The translations under genes were made by a program, and so were the position numbers. From assembly GCF_900167535.1 (NCBI RefSeq), contig NZ_FUYE01000015.1, positions 99,762 to 163,761 of the forward strand: a stretch of 64,000 nt of DNA. The letters are read 5' to 3'. Numbering within the stretch: position 1 is the first letter of the stretch; every line of letters begins with the position of its first letter. This document shows, piece after piece, positions 1-8,274 of this stretch. Origin of the DNA: Prosthecobacter debontii. GTDB lineage: Bacteria; Verrucomicrobiota; Verrucomicrobiia; Verrucomicrobiales; Verrucomicrobiaceae. Under the pieces are notes generated by a model. That model ran no database searches. It saw only the letters and a list, made by a program, of their open reading frames with translations, and was not told where the DNA came from.

Positions 1-769
1 GAATGTGCTGCACGAGTTGGCTCACCGCCTGAGCGGCCGTGAATCCAAAGATCTCCAGCACATCGTTTTCACGGATTTGATTGCCGCAGAAAGCCACCAA
101 CTGGTCCAGCATGGATTGCGCATCGCGCATGCCCCCATCGGCACCTTTGGCAATGGCAAACGCGGCTTTTTCATCGAGATCCACGTTCTCTTGTGAAGCA
201 ATGTGGAGCAGGTGTTTGGCAATGATCGTGTTCGGGATGCGACGCAGGTCGAAACGCTGGCAGCGGCTGATGATGGTCGGAAGGATCTTATTGGCCTCGG
301 TGGTCGCGAAGATGAACTTCACGTGCTCGGGGGGTTCTTCCAGAGTCTTCAGCAGGGCATTGAAGGCCGCTGTGGAGAGCATGTGCACCTCATCAATGTA
401 ATAGATCTTATACCGGCAACGCGAGGGAGCGTATTTGACGCTTTCTCGGAGGTCTCGTACCTGATCCACGCCGTTGTTACTGGCACCGTCAATTTCGAGC
501 ACATCCAGACTACGGCCCTCGGCAATTTCGCGGCAGATTTCGTCTTCGGGATCGAAGTCCACATTGGGGCCATCCGGACAGTTCAGGGCTTTGGCAAAGA
601 TACGCGCCGTGGAGGTTTTCCCAGTCCCTCTCGGGCCGACAAAGAGATAGGCATGGGCCAGACGATTCTGGGCGATGGCATTGCGAAGGGTGCGCACCAC
701 ATGCTCTTGGCCGAGCACATCTGCGAAAGTCTTGGGACGGTATTTGCGGGCGAAAACCTGGTAACTCAC
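1..769 (-). CDS. dnaX: DNA polymerase III subunit gamma/tau, 3' end outside window
   Basis: Clamp-loader ATPase subunit that loads the beta sliding clamp during replication. Translating the minus strand from a GTG at 769 gives [15 protein letters not shown], the usual DnaX start. The Walker A motif GPRGTGKT is near residue 45, the DEVH box follows 'YYID', and sensor-1 ([12 protein letters not shown]) and the SRCQRF arginine-finger region are all present. The frame stays open to base 1, so about 256 residues are visible and the tau part lies outside. Oddity: the region that usually holds a four-Cys zinc module reads [20 protein letters not shown], with only two cysteines. No good Shine-Dalgarno is seen before the GTG; the start was chosen by family alignment. 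Confidence 0.95.
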   Translation of the reverse strand, partial: MSYQVFARKYRPKTFADVLGQEHVVRTLRNAIAQNRLAHAYLFVGPRGTGKTSTARIFAKALNCPDGPNVDFDPEDEICREIAEGRSLDVLEIDGASNNGVDQVRDLRESVKYAPSRCRYKIYYIDEVHMLSTAAFNALLKTLEEPPEHVKFIFATTEANKILPTIISRCQRFDLRRIPNTIIAKHLLHIASQENVDLDEKAAFAIAKGADGGMRDAQSMLDQLVAFCGNQIRENDVLEIFGFTAAQAVSQLVQHI

Positions 770-868
770 AAGACAGATGCTAGCGTGCCACACTGGCGTG
801 GCGAGAGGATTTTGGCGAAAGTCTCTCCCTGTTCTGGCTTTCTGGTCGGGGATGATTAGGATTCACCC

Positions 869-1453
869 ATGCGGAAATTTGTAACCACCGTTCTCTGCCT
901 TCTTCTCATGCTGGTTCAGCCTGGGTGCGGCTTGTTTAAAAAGAAAAAAAAGCCCGAAGAAGCGCCTAAAACGGTCCTGGTTGGCATTGTCGAAATGGTC
1001 AGCCCGGAGCAAAACTATGTGTTGATCCGTTGCGATCGACTCCCTGATCTACCTGCTGCGGCAGAATTGATCGCTTTGGATGCCACGGGCGTCGAGTCGA
1101 AACTCAAACTCACGCCCGAACGTAAGGGGCGCTATTTGACTGCAGATATCACTCAAGGCCAGCCCCGTGTGGCGAATCTAGTCATCTTTAAGCGTTCAGG
1201 ATCAGCCCCTCCCGTCACCCCAACGGTGCCACCCGCTGGGCCAAGCTCAACCCCTGCCTTTTCACCAGACATGCCCATGCCTTTATTACCTGTCACAGGG
1301 CTGCCGGATACAAGCGCTGTGCCAGCTGGGGCGCTTCCTTCGACCGCACCTTCATCGGTTCCTGGCCAGGCTCCAGGATTGCCTCCCCCCATGTCGCCAG
1401 CTCCTTTGGGCGGACAATCCCCGGTGATGGATCTCGAACCTCCTGTGCAATGA
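869..1453 (+). CDS. Putative lipoprotein with Pro-rich C-terminus, unknown function
   Basis: 194 residues. The N-terminus (MRKFVTTVLCLLLMLVQPGC) is a lipoprotein-type signal with a lipobox-like QPGC, followed by a strongly basic stretch (KKKKKP). A small globular segment of about 75 residues follows, starting VLVGIVEMVSPEQNYVLIRC; it could be a beta-barrel fold. The last 90 residues are Pro/Ala/Ser-rich and probably disordered. The stop overlaps the start of moeA (ATGA), so the two are probably translated together, although no functional link is known to me. I do not recognise the family. Export and lipidation are inferred from the signal only. Confidence 0.75.
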   Translation: MRKFVTTVLCLLLMLVQPGCGLFKKKKKPEEAPKTVLVGIVEMVSPEQNYVLIRCDRLPDLPAAAELIALDATGVESKLKLTPERKGRYLTADITQGQPRVANLVIFKRSGSAPPVTPTVPPAGPSSTPAFSPDMPMPLLPVTGLPDTSAVPAGALPSTAPSSVPGQAPGLPPPMSPAPLGGQSPVMDLEPPVQ

Positions 1454-2613
1454 TTTCCGAGCAAGAAGCACGCGAGCGAGTTTTGGCAGCGATCTCCTGT
1501 TCGAAAGAAGAGTCTCTGCCGCTATTGAAAAGTCTCGGACGTTTTGCTGCGGCAGATGTGCTCGCCACCGTGCCGCTGCCCGGTTTCGACAATTCAATGA
1601 TGGATGGCTATGCCGTGCAGAGCCGTGCTCTTGGTTTTGCGAAGGTGGTGGGAGAACAGCCCGCCGGGGCTCAGCTTGATCTGGTCTGTGGGGAAGGGGA
1701 AGCCATCCGGATCTTCACGGGTGCGCCGCTGCCAGCGGGTGCGGATGCCGTGGTGATGCAGGAGGATGTGGAGCGCACAGGGGACTCCATCCGCTGGCAG
1801 GAGTCTTTGCAGGCTGGCGAAAATGTGCGCCACCGGGGTGCAGACCTCTGTGAGGGCCAGATGATTTTGAAAGTGGGGGATAAACTGACCGCCGGCAGGA
1901 TCGGCGTGCTTGCTTCCCAAGGATTCACCTCGATTCGGGTGATTAAGCCGCCGAGAGTGGCGGTTTTGAGCACGGGCAATGAATTGATTGCACCCGGATT
2001 ACCCCTTTCGGCAGGGCAGATTTACAATAGCAATGGTTTCATGCTGCAAGCGCTCTTGATGGCGCAGGGGATCGAGGACATTTCCTCAAGTCATTGCCAG
2101 GATGATTTCGACCAGACCGTGCAGACACTGAAGCAACTGCTGGCCACGCATGATGTGGTGTTGCTCAGTGGTGGTGTCTCCGTTGGCGATCACGACCAGA
2201 TCAAACCTGCTCTCCAGGCGCTTGGGATCAAACCCGATCTCTGGCGGGTCAATGTGAAGCCTGGGAAGCCCTTTTTATTCGCACAGCATGAGGGGAAACT
2301 GATCTTCGGACTGCCGGGAAATCCGGTCTCGAGCTACGTCACTTATCAGATCTTTGTGAAACCTGCCTTGATGAAGAGGATGGGGGCTAGACAGGTTGAG
2401 CCCACTCGTTTGCGGGTCGTTTCGGCCCAGTCCCTTCACAATGATGGAAACCGTCCGCATTATCTTCGTGGGATTTTGAAGGAGGGTGCTTTTCGTGTTC
2501 AAGGTCTTCAAGAAAGCCATGCCCTTTTTGCTCTTAGTCAGGCGGATGCTCTCCTGCGTTTGGAGGCGGGAGCGACCGTGGCAGCAGGGGAGCCCGTGGA
2601 GGTCTTGATTTAG
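1450..2613 (+). CDS. moeA: Molybdopterin molybdenumtransferase MoeA
   Basis: Inserts molybdate into adenylylated molybdopterin, the last step of molybdenum cofactor synthesis, in the cytoplasm. The 387-residue length is normal for the family. Visible features are the N-terminal MoeA segment with the conserved PLPGFDNSMMDGYA motif (about residues 41-54), the GAPLPAGADAVVMQE segment, the MoCF-type nucleotide-binding core with STGNEL and LSGGVSVGDHD, then KPGKPFLF and GLPGNPVSSYV, and a C-terminal domain. The ATG lies inside the stop of the upstream lipoprotein gene. moeB is 42 kb away (43225-44358), so cofactor genes are dispersed here. Confidence 0.95.
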   Translation: MISEQEARERVLAAISCSKEESLPLLKSLGRFAAADVLATVPLPGFDNSMMDGYAVQSRALGFAKVVGEQPAGAQLDLVCGEGEAIRIFTGAPLPAGADAVVMQEDVERTGDSIRWQESLQAGENVRHRGADLCEGQMILKVGDKLTAGRIGVLASQGFTSIRVIKPPRVAVLSTGNELIAPGLPLSAGQIYNSNGFMLQALLMAQGIEDISSSHCQDDFDQTVQTLKQLLATHDVVLLSGGVSVGDHDQIKPALQALGIKPDLWRVNVKPGKPFLFAQHEGKLIFGLPGNPVSSYVTYQIFVKPALMKRMGARQVEPTRLRVVSAQSLHNDGNRPHYLRGILKEGAFRVQGLQESHALFALSQADALLRLEAGATVAAGEPVEVLI

Positions 2614-2744
2614 GCGTAAAACCAGAGGCGCTTTTTCGCGGATGCTTTCGAATGTTTAGGGAGCCCATGCTGGCTTTCTCACCAGAGTCGGCCTGTGGTT
2701 TGACACTTGGCACCCCTCATGCGAGGGAAAACGGTTTTTTCGAA

Positions 2745-3323
2745 ATGAAGTATCTCACGGTTATCCGACATGCCAAATCCAGTTGGGCTCTGGCCGGCTT
2801 GGCAGACCATGATCGTCCATTGAACGAAAGGGGGCTCAAAGCCGCACCGGCTGTGGCGTCCTTTCTCCACCGGACTTATTTTGGAGGTGGAAATTCATCG
2901 CCACTCCTCCCTCTGCCGGATCGCTTGGTCTCCAGCACGGCAGCTCGGGCGCTAGCGACGGCTAAAATTACCTTGGAAACGCTGGGGATGCCTTTGGAGA
3001 CGCTGCTCCTGGATTCCCGCCTTTATTTGGCCGAGGCCGGACGCATTCTCAAAGTGGTGCAGCAGTTCGACGAGAACTGGGCTCACGCCATGATCTTTGG
3101 ACACAATCCCGGGCTTCAGGAATTTGCTGATCAGATGCTGATGCGTGCTCAGGTTCCGCGGATGCCGACCTGCACTGCCGTCCTGATGGCGATCCCCCAG
3201 GCTTATTGGGGGCTGGCCGATTGGGGACAAGCGCAATTGATCGGCTACATCACGCCGAAAACATTGGAACGCCGCTTTCCTCAGCTTTACGCAGGGATCT
3301 CAGTCGCCGAGGGCGACGACTGA
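2745..3323 (+). CDS. sixA: SixA-like histidine phosphatase
   Basis: Histidine-phosphatase superfamily member, about 192 residues. The start was placed at ATG 2745 because MKYLTVIRHAKSSW puts the catalytic RHAKS motif close to the N-terminus as in SixA; an upstream in-frame ATG at 2652 adds 31 unconserved residues. Other landmarks are HDRPLNERG, the SSTAARALATA segment and the second catalytic histidine in FGHNPGLQEF. SixA removes phosphate from phosphohistidine proteins; the actual substrate here is unknown. It follows moeA by about 130 bases and may be transcribed separately. Confidence 0.85.
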   Translation: MKYLTVIRHAKSSWALAGLADHDRPLNERGLKAAPAVASFLHRTYFGGGNSSPLLPLPDRLVSSTAARALATAKITLETLGMPLETLLLDSRLYLAEAGRILKVVQQFDENWAHAMIFGHNPGLQEFADQMLMRAQVPRMPTCTAVLMAIPQAYWGLADWGQAQLIGYITPKTLERRFPQLYAGISVAEGDD

Positions 3324-3341
3324 AGAAAAAAGGGCAGGGGA

Positions 3342-3419
3342 TTAGGCCTTCTGCAGGTAGGTGAAAACGATCACTCCCAAGAGAAGAAAAGAACCAGCGA
3401 TGAGCATTCCAAGGATCAT
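3342..3419 (-). CDS. Possible 25-residue single-pass membrane peptide
   Basis: A minus-strand frame from ATG 3419 encodes a 25-residue peptide beginning MILGMLIAGSFLLLGVIV and ending FTYLQKA: one hydrophobic helix with a short basic tail. It sits in the gap between the sixA-like gene and rpsN. No good ribosome-binding site is visible, and the same frame is open further upstream, so this could be chance. Small membrane peptides like this are easily missed by gene callers. No function is proposed. Confidence 0.3.
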   Translation of the reverse strand: MILGMLIAGSFLLLGVIVFTYLQKA

Positions 3420-3507
3420 AGTAAGGGTAGCTTGCCAGATTCCTGAGTTCTGACAAATGAAATTTCTTCTTGCTAAGCAGCTTACTTGAGGCATTTTCGC
3501 CGCCCCT

Positions 3508-3777
3508 ATGGCAAAAACAGCTTGGCTTGAACGCGAAAAGCGCAAACAAAAGACCGTCAATAAATACGCAAAGCTCCGTGCAGAGCTGAAAGCGAATGGT
3601 GATTACGTGGGATTGTCCCTTCTGCCACGCGATTCCAGCCCCACTCGCTTGACCAACCGCTGCCGTGTGTCCGGCCGTCGTCGCGCTTACATGCGCCGCT
3701 TCCAGATGTCCCGTCTCACCTTCCGTGAAATGGCACTGGCTGGCCTGATCCCCGGGGTGACCAAGTCGAGCTGGTAA
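3508..3777 (+). CDS. rpsN: 30S ribosomal protein S14
   Basis: Small-subunit protein S14 that binds the 3' major domain of 16S rRNA. 89 residues with the family core [19 protein letters not shown] and the C-terminus PGVTKSSW. It lacks the CxxC pairs of the zinc-binding S14 type, so it is the zinc-independent form. It is not in the main ribosomal-protein operon here; the nearest downstream gene is an FmdB-type zinc ribbon. Confidence 0.97.
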   Translation: MAKTAWLEREKRKQKTVNKYAKLRAELKANGDYVGLSLLPRDSSPTRLTNRCRVSGRRRAYMRRFQMSRLTFREMALAGLIPGVTKSSW

Positions 3778-3843
3778 GAGCCAGATTCAGGTCCAGGGAA
3801 AGTCTCTCTGGACCTCTTCCAGGGAGACGTGGAAAGTATCATC

Positions 3844-4095
3844 ATGCCCACGTATTCCTACATTGCCGAAAATCCAGAAGAGGGATGTCCCTCTTGCAAG
3901 CGCGGTTTTGATCTTCGCCGCCCGATGGATCGTGCACCTTTAACCCACTGCCCGCTTTGCCGTAAACCGGTGAAAAAGCTCGTCAGTGGATTTTCTACCC
4001 CGAAGATCACCAAGCCCCTGTCCATCTCGGATGCCAAGAAAGCGGGCTTTACCATTTTAGAAAAGCGCTGCGATGGCAACTACGAGCGGCTTTAA
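3844..4095 (+). CDS. FmdB-family zinc-ribbon protein
   Basis: 83-residue small protein. It starts MPTYSYIAENPEEGCPSC and has two CxxC knuckles (GCPSC and HCPLC) typical of the FmdB/CxxC_CXXC_SSSS regulatory family, although the second half is not Ser-rich. The ATG at 3844 was chosen over one 15 bases upstream because the family begins MPTY and because GGAAAG lies just upstream at suitable spacing. It probably binds one zinc ion. Function unknown; it sits 66 bases after rpsN. Confidence 0.8.
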   Translation: MPTYSYIAENPEEGCPSCKRGFDLRRPMDRAPLTHCPLCRKPVKKLVSGFSTPKITKPLSISDAKKAGFTILEKRCDGNYERL

Positions 4096-4129
4096 TCTTG
4101 CTGCATCGCTCCTTCGTTAGCGCGAAATC

Positions 4130-5560
4130 ATGAATACCTCTCTTTCGATCTCTCACCTGCTCGCCCTGGGCTCGGGTTCTCATGAGGTATTACATGAGTG
4201 GAATCTCACACCTGGAGAGATTGGCTGGTCCGCCTTCCTGGTTTTGTTCTTTGTCCTGCTTAATGCCTTCTTCGTGGCGGCTGAGTTTGCCATCGTGAAG
4301 GTCCGGAGCACCCAGCTTGATGCACTGGTTGAGGAGGGACATGCAGGTGCGAAAGTGGCTCGAAATGCGCTGAAAAACCTCGATGGTTATCTCTCCGCAA
4401 CTCAGTTAGGAATTACTCTGGCCAGCATCGCCCTGGGGATGATTGGTGAGCCCTACGTGGCACGTGTGATTCAGCCGCTGATGTGGAAAATGGGGGTGAC
4501 CAGCGATGCGATCATCTCATCCGTCTCTATCGGTATCGGCTTTGGGGTGGTGACTTTCCTACATGTGGTTCTGGGGGAATTGACGCCGAAGTCTTTGGCG
4601 ATTCGCAAATCCCTAGCGACGACGCTGGTTATCTGTGCGCCACTGCATTTCTTTTACATCCTGTTCAAGCCAGCCATCTGGATTCTCAATGGGACGGCCA
4701 ACTGGTTGTTGAAAACGCTGTTCAGGCTAGAACCTGCCTCTGAGAGTGAACTGGCTCATTCGGAAGAAGAGTTGCGCCATATCGTGGCGGAAAGTCAGAA
4801 GTCCAAAGAGGTGACGGAAACTGAAAAGGACATTCTGCTAAATGCGCTGGCCCTGAATGACCGCTGCGTGCGCGATGTCATGACCCCCCGTAACCAAGTG
4901 ATCTCCCTGGATGCGGATGACTCCTTTGAGGCCAACCTCAAGGTCGCTGTGGATACCAAGCACACCCGTTATCCCCTGGTCGAAGGCCATTTGGATCATA
5001 GCATTGGCTTGATCCACATCAAAGACTTGCTTACCCTGGTCAACAAACCCTCGCCCGACCTGCGCAAGATCAAACGTGATCTGCCAATGGTGCCGGAGAT
5101 GATGCCGATTGATAAGCTGCTGAGGTTTTTCCTGGACAAGCATGTGCATATCGCTCTCGCCGTGGACGAGTATGGCGGCACGGTCGGTGTGGTGACGTTG
5201 GATAACGTCATGGAAGAGATTGTTGGAGACATCCAAGATGAATTTGATCAGGAGAACAGTGAGTTTCGTCGGGTGAACGATGCGGAGTTTGTCGTCGAGG
5301 GGACGCTGAATCTCTATGAGTTGGCTGAAAAGGTTGGTCTGGAGATTGAAAGTGAAGAGGTGACCACCATCGGTGGATACGTGACCCACCTGCTGGGGCA
5401 TCTGCCCAAAGTGGGAGAACAGGTGATCATTGAAGATTACGAAGTGACCACCTCGAAGGCCAGTCCTCGCCGAGTGGAGCAACTCCACTTCAAAAAGCGT
5501 CCTCAAGAAGAAGCATCGAGTGACGAAAGCTCGACATCGGATGAAGAAGGTGACGAATAG
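4130..5560 (+). CDS. CorC/HlyC-type membrane protein (CNNM domain, CBS pair, CorC_HlyC domain)
   Basis: 476 residues. The order is a CNNM/DUF21 membrane domain with about four transmembrane helices (residues about 30-190, including VAAEFAIVKVRSTQLDAL and GELTPKSLAIRKS), then two CBS domains (from VRDVMTPRN to EYGGTVGVVTLDNVMEEIVG), then a C-terminal CorC_HlyC domain (FVVEGTLNLYELAEKVG). An acidic tail ends the protein. Family members are inner-membrane proteins implicated in divalent cation or polyamine handling; the old haemolysin name is misleading. The substrate cannot be told from sequence. Confidence 0.9.
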   Translation: MNTSLSISHLLALGSGSHEVLHEWNLTPGEIGWSAFLVLFFVLLNAFFVAAEFAIVKVRSTQLDALVEEGHAGAKVARNALKNLDGYLSATQLGITLASIALGMIGEPYVARVIQPLMWKMGVTSDAIISSVSIGIGFGVVTFLHVVLGELTPKSLAIRKSLATTLVICAPLHFFYILFKPAIWILNGTANWLLKTLFRLEPASESELAHSEEELRHIVAESQKSKEVTETEKDILLNALALNDRCVRDVMTPRNQVISLDADDSFEANLKVAVDTKHTRYPLVEGHLDHSIGLIHIKDLLTLVNKPSPDLRKIKRDLPMVPEMMPIDKLLRFFLDKHVHIALAVDEYGGTVGVVTLDNVMEEIVGDIQDEFDQENSEFRRVNDAEFVVEGTLNLYELAEKVGLEIESEEVTTIGGYVTHLLGHLPKVGEQVIIEDYEVTTSKASPRRVEQLHFKKRPQEEASSDESSTSDEEGDE

Positions 5561-5604
5561 CGCTTTCAGTTGCGGTCTCCGTTAGTCTCGGTTTAAACGC
5601 TGGC

Positions 5605-6210
5605 ATGAATTTAGATTCTCCACGTCTCGGCATCCTGGCAGTTGTTTCCGGCCCTTCTGGCACGGGAAAAACGACGCTGTGCCGCAAGGTCTGTGATGGT
5701 GTGCATGCGGTCTTTTCGGTCTCCTGCACCACCCGCCCACCACGGCCTGGAGAAGAACATGGGAAGGACTATTTCTTTCTCACGGAGGAGGATTTTCTCG
5801 CCCGCGTAGATCGTGGGGAGTTCTTTGAATATGCGCGGGTGCACAACCGCTGGTATGGCACGCTGAAAAGCTACGTCTATGACTACCTCCGTCGTGGTGT
5901 GGACGTGTTCATGGACATTGATGTGCAAGGAGCCGCTCAGGTGCGTGGTTGTGAAGATGAGCTGGTTATCCGCTGCATGACGGACATCTTTGTCATGCCG
6001 CCGAGCTTGCAGGAGTTGCGGCAACGTTTGTTAGGTCGGAATACGGAAAGTGAGGAGGTCTTTGAATTGCGCATGCGCAATGCTGAGGCGGAGCTCCAGC
6101 ATTGGCGTGACTACCGCTACTGCCTCGTCAGTGATACTCGCGAGAGTGACGAGGCTCGTTTTAAAGCCATGATCCAGACCGAACGCCTGCGTTCGAGTCT
6201 GGTGATCTGA
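5605..6210 (+). CDS. gmk: Guanylate kinase
   Basis: Phosphorylates GMP to GDP with ATP in nucleotide synthesis. 201 residues, normal length. The P-loop SGPSGTGKTTLCR is at about residues 16-28. The GMP-binding segment SCTTRPPRPGEEHGKDYFF, the FFEYARVHNRWYGT motif and VFMDIDVQGAAQVR are all intact. It ends close to the convergent dehydrogenase gene; a small hairpin at 6230-6247 separates them. Confidence 0.96.
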   Translation: MNLDSPRLGILAVVSGPSGTGKTTLCRKVCDGVHAVFSVSCTTRPPRPGEEHGKDYFFLTEEDFLARVDRGEFFEYARVHNRWYGTLKSYVYDYLRRGVDVFMDIDVQGAAQVRGCEDELVIRCMTDIFVMPPSLQELRQRLLGRNTESEEVFELRMRNAEAELQHWRDYRYCLVSDTRESDEARFKAMIQTERLRSSLVI

Positions 6211-6229
6211 GATCGTCGACAGCAAATCT

Positions 6230-6247
6230 GCCAACCACCTGGTTGGC
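6230..6247. terminator. Short hairpin between convergent gmk and dehydrogenase genes
   Basis: GCCAACC-ACCT-GGTTGGC forms a perfect 7-bp stem with a 4-base loop 20 bases after the gmk stop. There is no T-run on either strand, so it may be a weak or Rho-assisted terminator for both convergent genes. Confidence 0.35.
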
Positions 6248-6268
6248 TGACCACTTCCGTCAGCCACG

Positions 6269-7297
6269 TCATGCAGCATATTCGACGAGGGCTTTGATCA
6301 CCTTGCGGCGAGCCACTTCGTCAAAGGCTTCCGCGATTTGGTCGAGCGGAAAGCGGTGGGTGATGAACTCCGCCGAAGTGAGCCGTCCTTCTCGTATCCA
6401 TCGGCAGAGTTGGGGCTGGCTTTCTTTTTCATACTTCCGGGTCGGCCACTGATGGACGAACAGGTTGAAATTGAAGTCAGCCTTGGACTTATCGATGTGC
6501 AGGACCTGATGCGTGAGCACTCCATAGATGCAGTGGGAGCCGCCTCGGCGGAGAAGGGGGAGCCCCTGCTGAAGAATGTCGGGGTGACCGACGGCATCGA
6601 TGACCGCATCAAGCTTCTTGGCTCGTTCGATTTTATCCCCAGGAGCAAAAGCTGCATCGGCTCCAAAAGCCAAAGCCTTGGCTTGTTTATCGGCGTGACG
6701 ATCCACGATGCCGATCCAACCCAAACCAAATAACCGACCGAGTTTGACAAAGCTCAAGCCTACGGGGCCTGCTCCGTAGATGATCACATCATCCCCCGGC
6801 TGGAGATGAAAGTCGCGGAAAGCTCCCAACACTTCTCGCCAAGTGCATAGAAGCACGGCCTCCTCTGGTGGAATGTCGGCATCCACGCGGGTTTGGATTT
6901 CATAACACTCGAACCACCCGTGCGCTTCATCCGCCACGCCGTCAGCGACCATTGCATCATGGTCATTGGCCAAGGTGTATTCACCAAAACCGCCCCAGCC
7001 AGAGTCCACCCCTTCCATTTGCAGATCGAAGGAAAGGCCGCCGACGGCGCGATCTCCGACGGCGAAGTTTTTCACCTTGTCCCCCACGGCAACAACGATG
7101 CCGACGCTTTCATGGCCGAGTGCGAAGGGAAACTTGTCTTCCATGCCGGGGAAGTTGCCATGCAGGAGCTCGCTATCGGTGCGGTTGCAGAGGCAGGCAC
7201 ACTCGGTTTTGACCAAGGCTTGATAAGGCCCGGGTTTCGGGACAGGAGTCTCAAGGATTTCAATCTGGCCGGGGTGGATGGCGATAACGGATTTCAT
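6269..7297 (-). CDS. Zinc-type medium-chain dehydrogenase (alcohol/sugar dehydrogenase-like)
   Basis: 342-residue NAD(P)-dependent dehydrogenase. The N-terminal GroES-like domain has the catalytic-zinc region CLCNRTDSELLHG and the GHESVGIVV motif (His62-Glu63). The four-cysteine structural-zinc lobe of classical ADH is absent. The Rossmann motif is GAGPVGLSFVKLGRLFG (about residues 151-167). It is similar to polyol/threonine dehydrogenases; the substrate cannot be named. It is transcribed divergently from the iclR-type gene, and the shared intergenic region carries repeated operator-like sites, so it is probably controlled by that regulator. Confidence 0.88.
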   Translation of the reverse strand: MKSVIAIHPGQIEILETPVPKPGPYQALVKTECACLCNRTDSELLHGNFPGMEDKFPFALGHESVGIVVAVGDKVKNFAVGDRAVGGLSFDLQMEGVDSGWGGFGEYTLANDHDAMVADGVADEAHGWFECYEIQTRVDADIPPEEAVLLCTWREVLGAFRDFHLQPGDDVIIYGAGPVGLSFVKLGRLFGLGWIGIVDRHADKQAKALAFGADAAFAPGDKIERAKKLDAVIDAVGHPDILQQGLPLLRRGGSHCIYGVLTHQVLHIDKSKADFNFNLFVHQWPTRKYEKESQPQLCRWIREGRLTSAEFITHRFPLDQIAEAFDEVARRKVIKALVEYAA

Positions 7298-7313
7298 GAA
7301 AAGGAGTTCTGCA

Positions 7314-7338
7314 TTTAGAAACCATTCTAAATGTGGAA
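7314..7338. promoter_or_regulatory. Operator-like palindrome near the dehydrogenase start
   Basis: TTTAGAA-ACCA-TTCTAAA (7314-7331) is a perfect inverted repeat. Overlapping it, TTCTAAATGTGGAA (7325-7338) differs by one base from the two sites in front of the IclR gene. It lies 16-40 bases upstream of the dehydrogenase ATG, where a bound repressor would block transcription. Confidence 0.6.
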
Positions 7339-7444
7339 AAGGGCTAGCCTGTCGGAGGTTTGGAATGAGGCCAAGTTTTTTGTGAGAGAATTTGCCCGGC
7401 TTAAAACGGGCTTGGAATTAAAACGGATTGGGCTTGTGATAGAT

Positions 7445-7476
7445 TTCTAAATTTGGAATCGTTTCTAAATTTGGAA
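7445..7476. promoter_or_regulatory. Tandem 14-bp operator-like sites abutting the IclR start codon
   Basis: Two identical near-palindromes TTCTAAATTTGGAA lie at 7445-7458 and 7463-7476, 18 bp apart centre to centre, i.e. nearly two helical turns. The second one touches the ATG at 7477. IclR-family regulators bind A/T-rich palindromes of this general form, often as two dimers, so autorepression is likely. Confidence 0.65.
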
Positions 7477-8274
7477 ATGAAAAAGCCTTCTGACGATCTT
7501 GCTGCCATCTCTCTGGATGATAATTCCACAGCTCCGGGGACGGAGCGCACCTTGGCCATCCTGGAATTGCTGGGAAGGCATCGGGCGGGGTTAAGTCTCA
7601 CGGAAATCGCGCGAGACTTGAACCTCCCGGTGAACTCTGTGTTCCGCATTGCAGGCACTCTGCATGCGCGAGGCTATTTGCAGCGGCGGGAGGATGATAA
7701 GCGCTTCGTGCTGACCAATAAACTGTTTGATCTTTCCCGACCTCAAGTGCGTGAGAAGAGCCTCGTCGTCTGCGCCATGGAGTCGCTGAAATGGCTGCGG
7801 GATGAGACTGGGGAGACGGTGCAGCTTTTGTGCTCGGTCAATCACAAGATGACGCTGCTGGAGCAGTGCATTTCCACTCAGCCGATCAAGGTCAGCAGCA
7901 CGGTTGGGCTGCAAGTGCCCATGTATTCCTGTGCGCCTGGGAAAGCGGTGCTGGCGCATCTACCCGACGCTGAGTTGGAGAGCTTCTTCAACCAAGTCAC
8001 GCTGAAGCAATTTACATCGACGACCCAAGCCACACGGAAGGCTCTGGAAGAGGATCTTGGGAAGATCCGCAAGCGAGGTTACTCCGTGGATTTGGCGGAA
8101 GGGCTGGAGGGGATTCACTGTGTCGGCGCGGCCATTGTGGATGAATACCGTTATCCCGTGGCGGCTATCACCGTGATGGCACCGGCTTTTCGTCTGAAAC
8201 GGGATGGTTTTGAACAAGCGGGCCGTAAGTGTCTGCAAGCGGCTGAAAACATCACCCGGAGGCTTTTGGCATGA
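7477..8274 (+). CDS. IclR-family transcriptional regulator
   Basis: 265 residues from ATG 7477 (MKKPSDDLAAISLDDN). The N-terminal winged helix-turn-helix covers about residues 25-85 (TLAILELLGRHRAGLSLTEI, then HARGYLQRREDDKRFVLT). The C-terminal IclR effector domain covers about 90-260 (LVVCAMESLKWLRDETGETV, APGKAVLAHLP). A TTG 24 bases upstream would extend the frame but runs through an operator site, so ATG is preferred. The stop overlaps the ATG of the PSD1 gene (ATGA), so the regulator and the big cytochrome are probably one transcript. The effector ligand is unknown. Confidence 0.9.
   Translation: MKKPSDDLAAISLDDNSTAPGTERTLAILELLGRHRAGLSLTEIARDLNLPVNSVFRIAGTLHARGYLQRREDDKRFVLTNKLFDLSRPQVREKSLVVCAMESLKWLRDETGETVQLLCSVNHKMTLLEQCISTQPIKVSSTVGLQVPMYSCAPGKAVLAHLPDAELESFFNQVTLKQFTSTTQATRKALEEDLGKIRKRGYSVDLAEGLEGIHCVGAAIVDEYRYPVAAITVMAPAFRLKRDGFEQAGRKCLQAAENITRRLLA

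Noticed and set aside
203..859. 218-residue plus-strand open frame
   Set aside because: It lies antisense to dnaX, has no family features and its composition follows the dnaX codons.
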